Assembly (NCBI RefSeq): GCF_024199945.1
Contig: NZ_JANADP010000001.1
Span: 6,696,001-6,760,000, forward strand
Source: Bradyrhizobium sp. CCGUVB4N
GTDB taxonomy: Bacteria; Pseudomonadota; Alphaproteobacteria; Rhizobiales; Xanthobacteraceae
Length of the DNA: 64,000 bases
Direction: 5' to 3'
This document shows positions 6,193 to 16,134 of this stretch, piece by piece. The notes under the pieces are model-generated. The model worked only from the letters and a program-made list of their open reading frames with translations. It had not been told where the DNA came from and did not search any database. Made by a program: the position numbers and the translations under genes. Each line of letters starts with the position of its first letter. Position 1 is the stretch's first letter.

Positions 6193-7857
6193 ATGAAACG
6201 CTTTGCGATGGCCGCGAGCCTCGTCATATCCGCATGCTCGGTTGCGAGCGCACAAACGACCGATCAGTTGGTCAAGGGCGCAACCGATACGTCGAACGTT
6301 CTGAACTACGGGATGGGCTACAATCTGCAGCGCTTCTCGACGCTGAACCAGGTCAACAAGGACACCGTCAAGAACCTCGTCCCGGTCTGGAATTATTCCT
6401 TCAACGACGATCGCAGCGAGGAATCGCAGCCGCTGGTGTACCAGGGCGTGATCTACGTGACCTCCCACAATGCGACCATGGCGGTCGACGCCAAGACCGG
6501 CAAGCAGATCTGGAAATCCAAGATCGAATATCCGGCGGAGACGCCGCGCATCGTCTGCTGCGGCATCATCAATCGCGGTGCCGCCCTGTTCGACGGCAAG
6601 CTGTTCCGCACCACGCTCGACGCCAACGTGATCGCGATCGACGCCAAGGACGGCAAGGAGCTGTGGCGGCAGAAGGCGGCCGACATCAAGGAAGGCTATT
6701 CGATGACGGTGGCGCCGCTGGTCGCGGACGGTGTCGTCATCACCGGTATCTCCGGCGCCGAATTCGGCACCCGCGGCTTCATCGACGGCTGGGATCCGGC
6801 AACGGGCAAGCATCTCTGGCGCACCAATTCGATCCCCTCACCGGACGAGCCCGGCGGCGACACCTGGAAGGGCGACACCTGGAAGCTCGGCGGCGGCTCG
6901 ACCTGGATCACGGGCTCCTATGATCCCGAGCTGAACACGGTCTATTGGGGTATCGGCAATCCCGGCCCGTTCAACGCGGCCGTGCGGCCCGGCGACAATC
7001 TCTACACCTGCTCCGTGCTGGCGATGGATCCCAAGACCGGCAAGATCAAGTGGCACTACCAGTTCTCGCCGAACAATCCGTTCGACTATGACTCGGTGGC
7101 CGAGATGGTCCTCGCCGACATGAACGTCGAGGGCAAGCCGACCAAGGTGCTGATGGATGCCAACCGCAACGGCTTCTTCTACGTGCTCGACCGCACCAAC
7201 GGAAAGGTGCTCGCGGCCAATCCTTACGTGAAGGTGAATTGGGCAACCGGCGTCGATCTGAAGACCGGCCGTCCGATCGAAACCGACGTCGTCAAGGATG
7301 CGCGCGAGGGCAAGAAGGTCACCGTCTATCCGTCGATCCTCGGCGGCAAGAACTGGGAGCCGATGTCGTTCAACCCGCAGACCGGCCTCGCCTACGCCAA
7401 CACGCTCGCCTTCGGCGGCAAGTACAAGTCGGAGCCGGCCACCTTCAAGCAGGGTGAATGGTATCTCGGCATGGACCTGACCGATCCCTGGGAATGGGGT
7501 GACGGCGCGCGCGGCCATCTGAAGGCGATCGATCCGATGACCGGCAAGGCGAAGTGGGAGGCGGCAAGCGACATCCCGCGCTTCTCCGGCGTGCTGTCGA
7601 CCGCGGGCGGCGTCGTGTTCACGGGTGCGCTGACCGGCGAGTTCGAAGCCTTCGACGCCGACACCGGCAAGAAGCTCTGGCAGTTCCAGACCGGCTCCGG
7701 CATCGAGGGACAGCCGGTGACCTGGCAGCAGGACGGCGTGCAGTACATCGCCGTCACCAGCGGCTATGGCGGCGTCTACTCGCTGTTCTCCGGCGACGAG
7801 CGGCTGGCCAAGGTGCCGCCCGGCGGCTCGCTCTGGGTCTTTGCGGTGAAGCAGTAA
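6193..7857 (+). CDS. PQQ-dependent methanol/ethanol-type dehydrogenase, predicted lanthanide form
   Basis: 554 residues with a signal peptide (1-20). It is an eight-bladed quinoprotein propeller with repeated (V/L)xAxDAKTGKxxW tryptophan-docking motifs. Vicinal cysteines C122-C123 (RIVCCG) form the disulfide ring over PQQ. Metal ligands can be placed at E190 (GAEFG), N256 (GIGNP) and D298 with the second Asp D300 in FDYDSVAEM; the extra Asp is the hallmark of lanthanide-dependent enzymes. It oxidises a primary alcohol in the periplasm and passes electrons to cytochrome c, here probably the product of the gene 21 bases downstream. ATG 6193 follows GGGAGGA. The Asn of the usual GVNE segment is replaced by Ala (SVAE), so the substrate may differ from methanol. 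Confidence 0.92.
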   Translation: MKRFAMAASLVISACSVASAQTTDQLVKGATDTSNVLNYGMGYNLQRFSTLNQVNKDTVKNLVPVWNYSFNDDRSEESQPLVYQGVIYVTSHNATMAVDAKTGKQIWKSKIEYPAETPRIVCCGIINRGAALFDGKLFRTTLDANVIAIDAKDGKELWRQKAADIKEGYSMTVAPLVADGVVITGISGAEFGTRGFIDGWDPATGKHLWRTNSIPSPDEPGGDTWKGDTWKLGGGSTWITGSYDPELNTVYWGIGNPGPFNAAVRPGDNLYTCSVLAMDPKTGKIKWHYQFSPNNPFDYDSVAEMVLADMNVEGKPTKVLMDANRNGFFYVLDRTNGKVLAANPYVKVNWATGVDLKTGRPIETDVVKDAREGKKVTVYPSILGGKNWEPMSFNPQTGLAYANTLAFGGKYKSEPATFKQGEWYLGMDLTDPWEWGDGARGHLKAIDPMTGKAKWEAASDIPRFSGVLSTAGGVVFTGALTGEFEAFDADTGKKLWQFQTGSGIEGQPVTWQQDGVQYIAVTSGYGGVYSLFSGDERLAKVPPGGSLWVFAVKQ

Positions 7858-7878
7858 CGGCAAGACACGTTGAGAGAC

Positions 7879-8223
7879 ATGGCTCACAAGACGGTGGCGA
7901 TCCTCGCCACCGTCGCGGTGCTGACGGTCGCGCTTGCGGCGACCGTTCGTGCCGCGGATGATTCGAACGGCAATCCGCTGCAGGCGCAGATCGACCACGG
8001 CAAGTCGACCTACGCCGAAAAATGCTCGCACTGCCACGGCCCCAACATGATGAATTCCGGCACCATCACGCCGGACCTGCGCGCCTTTCCCGACGACAGG
8101 ACGCGCTTCGTCACCACCGTGAAGAACGGCAAGAACAACAAGATGCCGCCCTGGGGCGACATCCTCAACGATGACGAGATCGGCGATCTCTGGGCCTTCA
8201 TCTCGAGCCGGAGGAAGCCATGA
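7879..8223 (+). CDS. Class I c-type cytochrome, electron acceptor of the adjacent PQQ dehydrogenase
   Basis: 114 residues with a signal peptide, then a single CSHCH haem site (C49, C52, H53). The likely axial Met is in NNKMPPWG (about residue 89). Size and layout fit small periplasmic cytochromes that take electrons from quinoprotein dehydrogenases. ATG 7879 is chosen; a TTG at 7870 is in frame but less likely. Its stop overlaps the next ATG (ATGA at 8220-8223), so it is translationally coupled to the XoxJ-like gene. Confidence 0.88.
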   Translation: MAHKTVAILATVAVLTVALAATVRAADDSNGNPLQAQIDHGKSTYAEKCSHCHGPNMMNSGTITPDLRAFPDDRTRFVTTVKNGKNNKMPPWGDILNDDEIGDLWAFISSRRKP

Positions 8224-9146
8224 GAGGCCGGTTGGCAGCACTCGGTCTCGCCGCGACGCTTGCGGCTTCGGCAACGGCGGCGTGGGCGGCGGATCCCCTC
8301 AATGTCTGCCTTGACGAGGACCGGCCGCCGCTCTCGGCGCATCACCGCGGCAAGCCGGACTCGGGCTTCGACGTGCTGCTGGCGCAGGCGATCGCGGACC
8401 GGATGGGGCGCCCGCTCAGGATCCAGTGGTTCGAGAGCAAGCTGGATGAGGATTCGAGCCCGCAGCTCGAAGCCAATGCGCTGCTGTCCGACGGCCGTTG
8501 CTCGCTGGTCGGCGGCTACGCGCTGACAACGGATTCCCTCGTCAAGCCCGGCGTGCCGACGGCGCGCCTACCGGATTTCGCAGGCGCCACGCGCGATGAC
8601 CGGCGCCGCCGCGTCACGCTCGGCGAACTCGCGCCGACCCGGCCTTACGTCTATTCGCCGATGACGGTGGTGCTCGGGCCGAAGGCGCGCGACCACAAGG
8701 TCAACGATATCGGCGACCTCGCAGGCCTGCGCCTCGCCATCGAAAGCGGATCGCTCGGCGACGCCATCCTGATGACCTTCGACAAGGGACGGCTGATCGA
8801 CAACATCACCCATCTCGTGCCCGCCCGCGACGACCTTCTCGGCGCGCTCGATCGCGGCGATTATGATGCGACCCTGATCGATCTCGCCCGCTACGACGCC
8901 CACCGCGCCGCGCATCCGGACACTACGATATCAGGCTCCGGCTATTATTATCCGATCGGGGCCAATCGCGGCTATGTCGGGCTTGGCAGTGATCCTGCCC
9001 TGATCGAGGCCGTCAACAAGGCGCTCACGGATCTCGCGGCCGAGGGCAAGATCGCCGAATTCGGCAAGCAAGCCGGCCTGACCTATCTGCCGCCGCGCGA
9101 GCCGGCGATCCTCGGGGACGTCTGGACGAAGATCATTCAGCGGTGA
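8220..9146 (+). CDS. xoxJ: Quinoprotein dehydrogenase-associated periplasmic binding protein (XoxJ/MxaJ-like)
   Basis: 308 residues with a signal peptide (ending AAWAAD). It belongs to the SBP_bac_3-like family that accompanies PQQ dehydrogenases: PLNVCLDEDRPPLSAH near the N-terminus, DSGFDVLLAQAIADRMGR, later DLAGLRLAIESGSLGDAI and GANRGYVGLG. There is no permease or ATPase next to it, as expected for MxaJ/XoxJ, which are thought to help mature or activate the dehydrogenase rather than to import. It forms a three-gene unit with the dehydrogenase and cytochrome. The symbol is by family resemblance; orthology to the XoxJ of the xoxF operon is not proven. Confidence 0.8.
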   Translation: MRGRLAALGLAATLAASATAAWAADPLNVCLDEDRPPLSAHHRGKPDSGFDVLLAQAIADRMGRPLRIQWFESKLDEDSSPQLEANALLSDGRCSLVGGYALTTDSLVKPGVPTARLPDFAGATRDDRRRRVTLGELAPTRPYVYSPMTVVLGPKARDHKVNDIGDLAGLRLAIESGSLGDAILMTFDKGRLIDNITHLVPARDDLLGALDRGDYDATLIDLARYDAHRAAHPDTTISGSGYYYPIGANRGYVGLGSDPALIEAVNKALTDLAAEGKIAEFGKQAGLTYLPPREPAILGDVWTKIIQR

Positions 9147-9179
9147 TGCGGCCTCACGTGCCGCCCCATCACCACTGTC

Positions 9180-9350
9180 ATGCCCCGGCTTGACCGGGGC
9201 ATCCAGTACGCCGCGGCCCATCGGATCAATCACTCACGTTTCGGAATACTGGATCGCCCGGTCCCGGCTCCGCCAAGGCTACGCCGAGGCCCACAAAGGC
9301 GCTCGGCGCGCCGAAGCTTCAGCGAAGGCGGCAAGCCGGGCGATGACAGC
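9180..9350. repeat. Rhizobial palindromic intergenic element with internal hairpins
   Basis: Begins with ATGCCCCGG (9180-9188), loop CTTGA, and CCGGGGCAT (9194-9202), a perfect 9-bp hairpin. Further on, ATCGCCCGG near 9253 is complementary to CCGGGCGAT near 9336, enclosing about 75 bases with repeated CCGCCAAGGC/GCGAAGGCGG-like sequence. This mosaic is typical of dispersed intergenic elements in Bradyrhizobium. It occupies most of the 290-base gap between 9146 and 9440 and may act as a terminator for the xoxJ-like gene. Confidence 0.6.
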
Positions 9351-9439
9351 GAGGGTGTGGCGAGATCATCGTTGAACGTGCTGAAATCACGAGGCCGCTT
9401 CTGTGCTATCTCTGAAGTCTCATTTCACGACGGTGCCCC

Positions 9440-10480
9440 TTGAACGCCCCGACCATCCCGCCCTCCTCGGGCCTCCGCGATCTCCTCGCCCGCGAGATCA
9501 AGAGCAGTGAGCTGCTGCGCGCCCTGATCGTGGTCGGCCCGTTCGTGGCCGCCTGGTTCATCTCGCGCGAGACGGCGCTGTTGAATCTGGGACTGATCGC
9601 GGTGTCGCTGCTGATTCCGGCCCTGCGGCAGCACTTTCCGCCCAAAGTGGTCGCATGGCATTATCTGGTGATACTCGTGACGTTTGCGGCACTCTTCCTC
9701 GCCGCCCCGATCAAACCGCTGTTCGTGGTTCTGACCGCGCTTGCCGGCTTCCTCGCGGTGGCGGTGACACGTAACGGCGAGCATTTTCGTACGCTCGGCA
9801 ATTGGGTGTTCATTCCGGCCGTCTACCTCGCCTGCGAAGTGCGCGAAGGCGTGAGCGCCTCGGAGGCGCTGCGGCATGCCGGCATCATCATCGTCTCCTC
9901 GCCGGTGGCACTGGCGCTGGTCTGCGGCATCCAGATTTACGATCAGCGGCGGCGCGGCAATGCCGCGACCTCGTTCGGGCCGCCTGCGGCCGAGTGGATG
10001 CTGCCCGCCGCGGCCACCGCCATGGCGGTGTTCGCCGCGGCGGCGCTGGTCGAGATCCTCGACCTTGCGCAGGGACAATGGGTGATGTGGTCGGCCGCGA
10101 GCGTCGTGGTCGGCGATCTCTCGGCCTCCACCGACAAGCTGAAGCAACGCGCCATCGGCGCCTTCGTCGGTGTGCCCTCGGGCTTCCTCGCCGGTCTCGC
10201 ACTGCCGCAGAACCGCGTCGGCTATGCGTTTGCGGTTCTCGCAGCCACACTGACGCTGATCTCGTTCTCCCGCTATATCGTCGGCTTCGGCCTGCGCTGC
10301 TTCTTCATCGCGCTCGCCGCATCCTTTGCCGGCGGCGCCAGCGGCATTGCGGAGGAGCGCGTCGCCAATGTGATCATCGGCGGCGCGTTTGGCCTCATCG
10401 CGGTTGCCCTGACCGATATCGTCTGGCAGCGCGTGATGCGGAAAGGTGGTTCGCCCCCTTCGCATCCGACCAAAGCCTAG
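9440..10480 (+). CDS. Multi-span inner membrane protein (FUSC/aromatic exporter-like)
   Basis: 346 residues, mostly hydrophobic, with about nine or ten membrane segments. The second half, beginning WMLPAAATAMAVFAAAALVEIL and containing QWVMWSAASVVVGDLSASTDKLKQRAIG, resembles the fusaric-acid-resistance (FUSC) repeat, which carries a conserved R-xxG after the KxxxR segment. The likely role is export of an organic acid or envelope function. The frame opens with TTG at 9440; no closer ATG exists, so the start is uncertain. It lies alone between the xoxJ-like gene and a small membrane protein on the same strand. Confidence 0.7.
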   Translation: MNAPTIPPSSGLRDLLAREIKSSELLRALIVVGPFVAAWFISRETALLNLGLIAVSLLIPALRQHFPPKVVAWHYLVILVTFAALFLAAPIKPLFVVLTALAGFLAVAVTRNGEHFRTLGNWVFIPAVYLACEVREGVSASEALRHAGIIIVSSPVALALVCGIQIYDQRRRGNAATSFGPPAAEWMLPAAATAMAVFAAAALVEILDLAQGQWVMWSAASVVVGDLSASTDKLKQRAIGAFVGVPSGFLAGLALPQNRVGYAFAVLAATLTLISFSRYIVGFGLRCFFIALAASFAGGASGIAEERVANVIIGGAFGLIAVALTDIVWQRVMRKGGSPPSHPTKA

Positions 10481-10561
10481 TGTCGGGAACGCATTTGCGA
10501 GCTATGATCGGACGGTACAACCGGACGCCTCTTGCCGTCAGGGACGAGAAAGGCCGCTCGC

Positions 10562-10987
10562 ATGAGACCCGATGCCGTCGCCGTGGCCGCCCTGGTCATC
10601 CTGCTTTTCCCGATGGGCTATTTCCTGCTGGCCTCGCCCGCTTTCCTGCTGGTCAAGCTCGACATCCCGCCGGTGACGCAGCTGCTGCGCGGGATGTTCA
10701 ACATCCAGTTCAGGATGATTAGCGTGGCCGGCATCATCGGGACGGTGGCTTTCATCTTCGCGGGACGACCGCTGTTCGCAGCGGGCATCGGCCTGATCGC
10801 GGCCCTCGCGATCTGGGGACGCCCGTGGTTCATGCGCCAGATGGACGATCAGCTCAGCGCCAGAGATGCGGGCAATGCGGACGCGGTGCGCCAGCTACGT
10901 CGTTTGCATTGGAGCGGAATGCTCTGCAACGCGGTGCTGGTGGCCGCTCTCGTGGCCAGCATTCCCTACGTTGCCACATCGACGTGA
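10562..10987 (+). CDS. Small hypothetical membrane protein
   Basis: 141 residues from ATG 10562, with a GAAAGG-type site upstream. Three to four hydrophobic segments are visible: VAALVILLFPMGYFLLASPAF, ISVAGIIGTVAFIF, FAAGIGLIAALAIWG and a C-terminal AVLVAALVASIPYV. The charged loop QMDDQLSARDAGNADAVRQLRRLH lies between the last two. No family is recognised. It is 81 bases after the FUSC-like gene in the same direction and converges on the AraC gene. Confidence 0.65.
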   Translation: MRPDAVAVAALVILLFPMGYFLLASPAFLLVKLDIPPVTQLLRGMFNIQFRMISVAGIIGTVAFIFAGRPLFAAGIGLIAALAIWGRPWFMRQMDDQLSARDAGNADAVRQLRRLHWSGMLCNAVLVAALVASIPYVATST

Positions 10988-10992
10988 GGGGA

Positions 10993-11020
10993 TCGCGGGT
11001 CCGGCCAACGCAACCCGCGA
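10993..11020. terminator. Hairpin between convergent genes
   Basis: TCGCGGGT (10993-11000) and ACCCGCGA (11013-11020) with a 12-base loop, located in the 55-base gap between the convergent membrane protein and AraC genes. There is no T-run. Confidence 0.4.
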
Positions 11021-11042
11021 CGAGCCGCAGCGTGACGCCCGC

Positions 11043-12011
11043 TTAATTCTCGTCCACGGCAACAGCGCTCTGCTGCCCCTTGTGGATCGAGGACGGCACC
11101 ACGCCGAAATATTTCCGGAACACGCGGCTGAAATGCGATGAGCTGGAGAAGCCCCAGGAGAATGCGACATCGGTGATGGTCTTGCCGCCGTGCGCCTCGA
11201 GCTCCTGGCGACAGTTCTGCAAGCGGGCCTGCCAGATGTAGTCGCTCACCGTCGTGCCGCGCTCGGAGAACAGCATGTGCAGATAGCGCTTGGAGCAGCC
11301 GAGCTCGGCGGAAATCTGGTCGATGCACAGATCGGGATCGCGCAAGTGCTCGCGGATGAAGAATTGGGCACGCACATACATCGCCTCGGGCCCGACCCGA
11401 TCGAACATCGTGTCGGCTTCGCGCAGCGGCAGCAGCAACAGGTCGATCAGCGAATCAGCAACACCGACCGCGCTGTTGGCCGACAGCTTCGCCGCCTCGT
11501 CGAACGTGGCATGGACGAAATCATGGGCGATCCGCCCGGTCCCCGTCTTCGCCGACAGCTTGCAGGCCGGCATGCGCTGAGACGGAAAGCCGCGATCGCG
11601 CAGCAGCGCCTTCGGCACGATCACCACATCGTGGCGCGTGAAGGCGGGACTGACGATCAGATGCGGGCATGAGACGTCATAGGCGATGATGTCGCCGGGG
11701 TTCAGCTCGATGTGGCGGCCTTCCTGCTCGAAATAGGACACGCCGTAGGTCTGGAAGTGAATCTTGATGTACGGGTGTTCATTGGCCTTGGCGCGCGCCA
11801 GCGTGTGCGCGATGCGATGCTGGCTGACCTCGATCTGACAGAGCTTCAGGCGCGAAACGGTGGTGTAGTCGATGCGCCCCTCAAGCGAGGATGCTTCGAG
11901 CGGATCGACATCGAAGTGTCCGCACAGACTCGTCAGCCCGTCGATCCAGCTTTGGATCTGGCGCTTCGGCGTCAGTCCGGTCGTCGAGAGCGTGTGAATT
12001 GTGTCGGACAT
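11043..12011 (-). CDS. AraC-family transcriptional regulator divergent from xoxF
   Basis: 322 residues. The N-terminal part (about 40-200) is an AraC_binding_2-like sensor domain (FQTYGVSYFEQEGRHIELNPGDI). The C-terminal part (about 215-310) has two helix-turn-helix units, CIDQISAELGCSKRYLHMLF and TDVAFSWGFSSSSHFSRVFRKYFG, the AraC signature. ATG 12011 is preferred to one 12 bases upstream. It faces xoxF across a 513-base gap, so it is a good candidate for control of xoxF-xoxG-flhA-gfa. AraC-type regulators are used for alcohol and aldehyde responses in other bacteria; the effector here is not known. Confidence 0.88.
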   Translation of the reverse strand: MSDTIHTLSTTGLTPKRQIQSWIDGLTSLCGHFDVDPLEASSLEGRIDYTTVSRLKLCQIEVSQHRIAHTLARAKANEHPYIKIHFQTYGVSYFEQEGRHIELNPGDIIAYDVSCPHLIVSPAFTRHDVVIVPKALLRDRGFPSQRMPACKLSAKTGTGRIAHDFVHATFDEAAKLSANSAVGVADSLIDLLLLPLREADTMFDRVGPEAMYVRAQFFIREHLRDPDLCIDQISAELGCSKRYLHMLFSERGTTVSDYIWQARLQNCRQELEAHGGKTITDVAFSWGFSSSSHFSRVFRKYFGVVPSSIHKGQQSAVAVDEN

Positions 12012-12524
12012 TAATCCAGCCACTGGTGATACCCGGAGATTCTACGCGAATCGCGGCCAGCGCCTGCTGGAGCCCTCAGCCATGATTGCGTGACGTTTAC
12101 CTCAAATTTGGGCGGTCTTTTGAACGAGCGCCATCGTTCCTTTGCCACCCTTGAAAGTTAATCCTCCGCCTTAGTTGCAGCGCCGTCAAGGGGAACCTGA
12201 TCGCTGCGCGCGGCGCCAGGCCGCACGGAAGCCGCTGAATTCGCTACCGCAAAATCAAAAACTTTGCCTCCGTGCGCTGTCGAGCAAAGCGGGTTCACTC
12301 TTGGGCAAGTTTCCCGTTGGCGAAGTCGTTAGGGATTGCGGCAGGAACAAAAAGAACGGGCCGCTCCTGCACGTGGACCCGTAGCTCTCATCGGAGGAGG
12401 AAACAGCACAGCATCGTTTCTGGTCCCCAACGTGACCGCCCTGCACGAGCAGACGCCGGACGAGAAGCCCGGTGATTGAGCAATGCTTCGGAAACAATAA
12501 AACGAGACCAACGGAGGAATGACT
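12012..12524. promoter_or_regulatory. Long divergent intergenic region upstream of xoxF
   Basis: 513 bases with no credible coding sequence. It must carry the xoxF promoter and the AraC gene promoter. The last bases hold GGAGGA at 12513-12518, the ribosome binding site for ATG 12525. A second GGAGGAGGAAA near 12394 is not followed by a usable start. The length leaves ample room for a 5' leader and regulator sites. Confidence 0.5.
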
Positions 12525-14330
12525 ATGCGCAAGGTGCTACTGGCGACCTTTCTTGGCTCCGCGGCGGCTCTCGCCGTCGGGAGCGCGTCAGCCAATGACG
12601 AAGTGCTCAAGATGTCGCAGAACCCGAAAGACTGGGTGATGCCGACCGGCGACTATGCCAATACCCGCTACTCCAAGCTCAACCAGATCAATGCACAAAA
12701 TGTCGGCAAGCTCCAGGTTGCCTGGACCTTCTCGACCGGCGTGCTGCGCGGCCACGAAGGCGGCCCGCTGATCGTCGGCAACATGATGTACGTCCATACG
12801 CCGTTCCCGAACAAGGTCTACGCCATTGACCTTTCCAACGAGAACAAGATCGTCTGGAAGTACGAGCCGAAGCAGGATCCGAACGTCATCCCGGTGATGT
12901 GCTGCGATACCGTTAACCGCGGCCTCGCTTTCGGTGACGGCAAGATCTTCCTGCATCAGGCCGACACGACCCTCGTCGCACTCGACGCCAAGACCGGTCA
13001 GGTTGCATGGACCGCCAAGAACGGCGATCCGAGCAAGGGCGAGACCGGCACCTCGGCACCGATGGTCGTCAAGGACAAGGTGCTGATCGGCATCTCCGGC
13101 GGCGAGTTCGGCGTTCAGGCTCACATGAGCGCCTACGACATCAAGACCGGCAAGCTGGCCTGGCGCGGCTTCTCGGAAGGCCCGGATGACCAGATCCTGG
13201 TCGACGACAAGACCACTGCGCTCGGCAAGCCGATCGGCAAGGACTCCAGCCTGAAGACCTGGCAAGGCGATCAGTGGAAGATCGGCGGCGGCGCGACCTG
13301 GGGCTGGATCTCCTACGATCCCGAGATGAACCTGATCTATTACGGATCGGGCAACCCCTCGACCTGGAATCCGAAGCAGCGTCCGGGCGACAACAAATGG
13401 TCGATGACCATCTGGGCGCGTAACCCGGACACCGGCGTCGCCAAGTGGGTCTACCAGATGACGCCCCATGACGAATGGGACTATGACGGCGTCAACGAGA
13501 TGATCCTCTCGGACCAGTCGATCAACGGCCAGGCCCGCAAGCTGCTGACGCATTTCGATCGTAACGGCCTCGGCTATACGCTCGATCGCGGCACCGGCGA
13601 GCTCCTGGTCGCCGAAAAGTACGATCCGAAGGTGAACTGGACCTCCGGCGTCGACATGGACAAGAACTCCGCCACCTATGGCCGTCCGAAGGTGCTCGAC
13701 GCAGCTTCGACCGACAAGGCCGGCGAAGATCACAACGTGAAGGGCATCTGCCCGGCCGCGCTCGGCACCAAGGACGAGCAGCCGGCAGCCTACTCGCCGG
13801 ACACGCAGCTGTTCTACGTTCCGACCAACCACGTCTGCATGGACTACGAACCGTTCAAGGTGAGCTACACCGCGGGCCAGCCCTATGTGGGTGCGACGCT
13901 CTCGATGTATCCGCCGCAGGGCGATACCCATATGGGTAACTTCATCGCCTGGGACGGCAAGACCGGCAAGATCGTCTGGTCGAACAAGGAGCAGTTCTCG
14001 GTCTGGTCGGGTGCCCTCGCGACCGCCGGCGGCGTGGTGTTCTACGGCACGCTCGAAGGCTACCTGAAGGCAGTCGACGCCAAGACCGGCAAGGAGCTCT
14101 ACAAGTTCAAGACTCCCTCCGGCATCATCGGCAACGTCACCACCTATGAGAACGGCGGCAAGCAGTATGTCGCAGTGCTCTCCGGCGTGGGCGGCTGGGC
14201 CGGCATCGGTCTGGCAGCTGGCCTGACCGATCCGACCGCAGGTCTCGGCGCAGTCGGTGGCTACGCCGCGCTCAGCAACTACACGGCGCTCGGCGGTACG
14301 CTGACCGTGTTCTCGCTGCCCGCGAACTAG
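12525..14330 (+). CDS. xoxF: Lanthanide-dependent methanol dehydrogenase XoxF
   Basis: 601 residues with a signal peptide (1-23), the normal XoxF size. The mature start NDEVLKMSQNPKDWVMPTGD is typical. Vicinal cysteines are C126-C127 (MCCDTVNRG). Metal ligands are E194 (GGEFG), N277 (GSGNPS) and D319 in DEWDYDGVNEM; the second Asp D321 replaces the Ala of calcium-type MxaF and marks the lanthanide enzyme. It oxidises methanol (often to formate or formaldehyde) with PQQ in the periplasm. ATG 12525 is chosen over 12519 because GGAGGA lies 6 bases upstream. It heads the xoxF-xoxG-flhA-gfa row; no mxaF is present in the window. Confidence 0.97.
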   Translation: MRKVLLATFLGSAAALAVGSASANDEVLKMSQNPKDWVMPTGDYANTRYSKLNQINAQNVGKLQVAWTFSTGVLRGHEGGPLIVGNMMYVHTPFPNKVYAIDLSNENKIVWKYEPKQDPNVIPVMCCDTVNRGLAFGDGKIFLHQADTTLVALDAKTGQVAWTAKNGDPSKGETGTSAPMVVKDKVLIGISGGEFGVQAHMSAYDIKTGKLAWRGFSEGPDDQILVDDKTTALGKPIGKDSSLKTWQGDQWKIGGGATWGWISYDPEMNLIYYGSGNPSTWNPKQRPGDNKWSMTIWARNPDTGVAKWVYQMTPHDEWDYDGVNEMILSDQSINGQARKLLTHFDRNGLGYTLDRGTGELLVAEKYDPKVNWTSGVDMDKNSATYGRPKVLDAASTDKAGEDHNVKGICPAALGTKDEQPAAYSPDTQLFYVPTNHVCMDYEPFKVSYTAGQPYVGATLSMYPPQGDTHMGNFIAWDGKTGKIVWSNKEQFSVWSGALATAGGVVFYGTLEGYLKAVDAKTGKELYKFKTPSGIIGNVTTYENGGKQYVAVLSGVGGWAGIGLAAGLTDPTAGLGAVGGYAALSNYTALGGTLTVFSLPAN

Positions 14331-14348
14331 CCTCAGCTCCGTATCGCT

Positions 14349-14377
14349 CCGGCGCGTGGATCAACTCCACGCGCCGG
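14349..14377 (+). promoter_or_regulatory. Perfect 12-bp intercistronic hairpin between xoxF and xoxG
   Basis: CCGGCGCGTGGA (14349-14360), loop TCAAC, and TCCACGCGCCGG (14366-14377). It lies 18 bases after the xoxF stop and has no T-run. It is likely to stabilise the xoxF transcript or partially terminate, so that xoxF is expressed above the downstream genes. Confidence 0.7.
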
Positions 14378-14411
14378 CTCGTCTCCACCGAACGCCTTCG
14401 AGGAACACCTC

Positions 14412-14930
14412 TTGCGTAAAATCTGCTCTGTCATTGCTGCGATGATCTTCGTTGCGTCCGGAGGAATTGCTGTCGCGGACGGCTCGGGCGACCCGACCGC
14501 CGTCAAGCAGAACGAAACTGGCGAATGGCTCGATAAGGAAGGTAACCCGACCTACAAGGTCAACGGCGAGACCGTCGACTGGTACACCTATTCCGGATAC
14601 CGCCGCTATCACTCGGACTGCCATGTGTGTCATGGCCCGGATGGCATGGGCTCGACCTATGCACCCGCACTGAAGGATTCGCTCAAGACGATGAGCTATG
14701 CCGATTTCCTCGGCGTCGTCGCCTCGGGCCGCAAGAACATCTCCACCGCCGCAGAGAACGTGATGCCGGCCTTCGGAGATAACCCGAACGTCGCCTGCTA
14801 CATGGACGATCTCTATGTCTATCTGCGCGCCCGCTCCAACGAGGCCTGGGGCCGCGCCCGTCCCGGCAAGCATGAGGACAAGAACGACGCCTATACCAAG
14901 AATGAAGACTCGTGCATGGGCAAGAAGTGA
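14412..14930 (+). CDS. xoxG: Cytochrome c XoxG (electron acceptor of XoxF)
   Basis: 172 residues with a signal peptide (MRKICSVIAAMIFVASGGIAVA). The single haem site is C70-H-V-C73-H74 (DCHVCHGPDGMGSTYAPAL) and the probable axial Met is M118 (NVMPAFGDN). It follows the xoxF hairpin and precedes flhA, the usual place of xoxG. The start is TTG at 14412, preceded by GAGGA at a good distance; no in-frame ATG fits. The C-terminal tail is rich in charged residues and ends in DSCMGKK with an extra Cys. Confidence 0.92.
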   Translation: MRKICSVIAAMIFVASGGIAVADGSGDPTAVKQNETGEWLDKEGNPTYKVNGETVDWYTYSGYRRYHSDCHVCHGPDGMGSTYAPALKDSLKTMSYADFLGVVASGRKNISTAAENVMPAFGDNPNVACYMDDLYVYLRARSNEAWGRARPGKHEDKNDAYTKNEDSCMGKK

Positions 14931-14991
14931 ACGTTTGGGACCCGGCTGAGACTCAGGTCTTGGCGCCCTGCGAGAATTTGAGGAGTTACCG

Positions 14992-16101
<1,110 letters not shown>

Positions 16102-16134
16102 CTCGCAAGCGTCACACCCAAGGAGGATCGACCC

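Noticed and set aside
8220..9146. Ordinary amino-acid ABC binding protein
   Set aside because: No permease or ATPase adjoins it, and it overlaps a cytochrome gene behind a PQQ dehydrogenase, the setting of MxaJ/XoxJ proteins.
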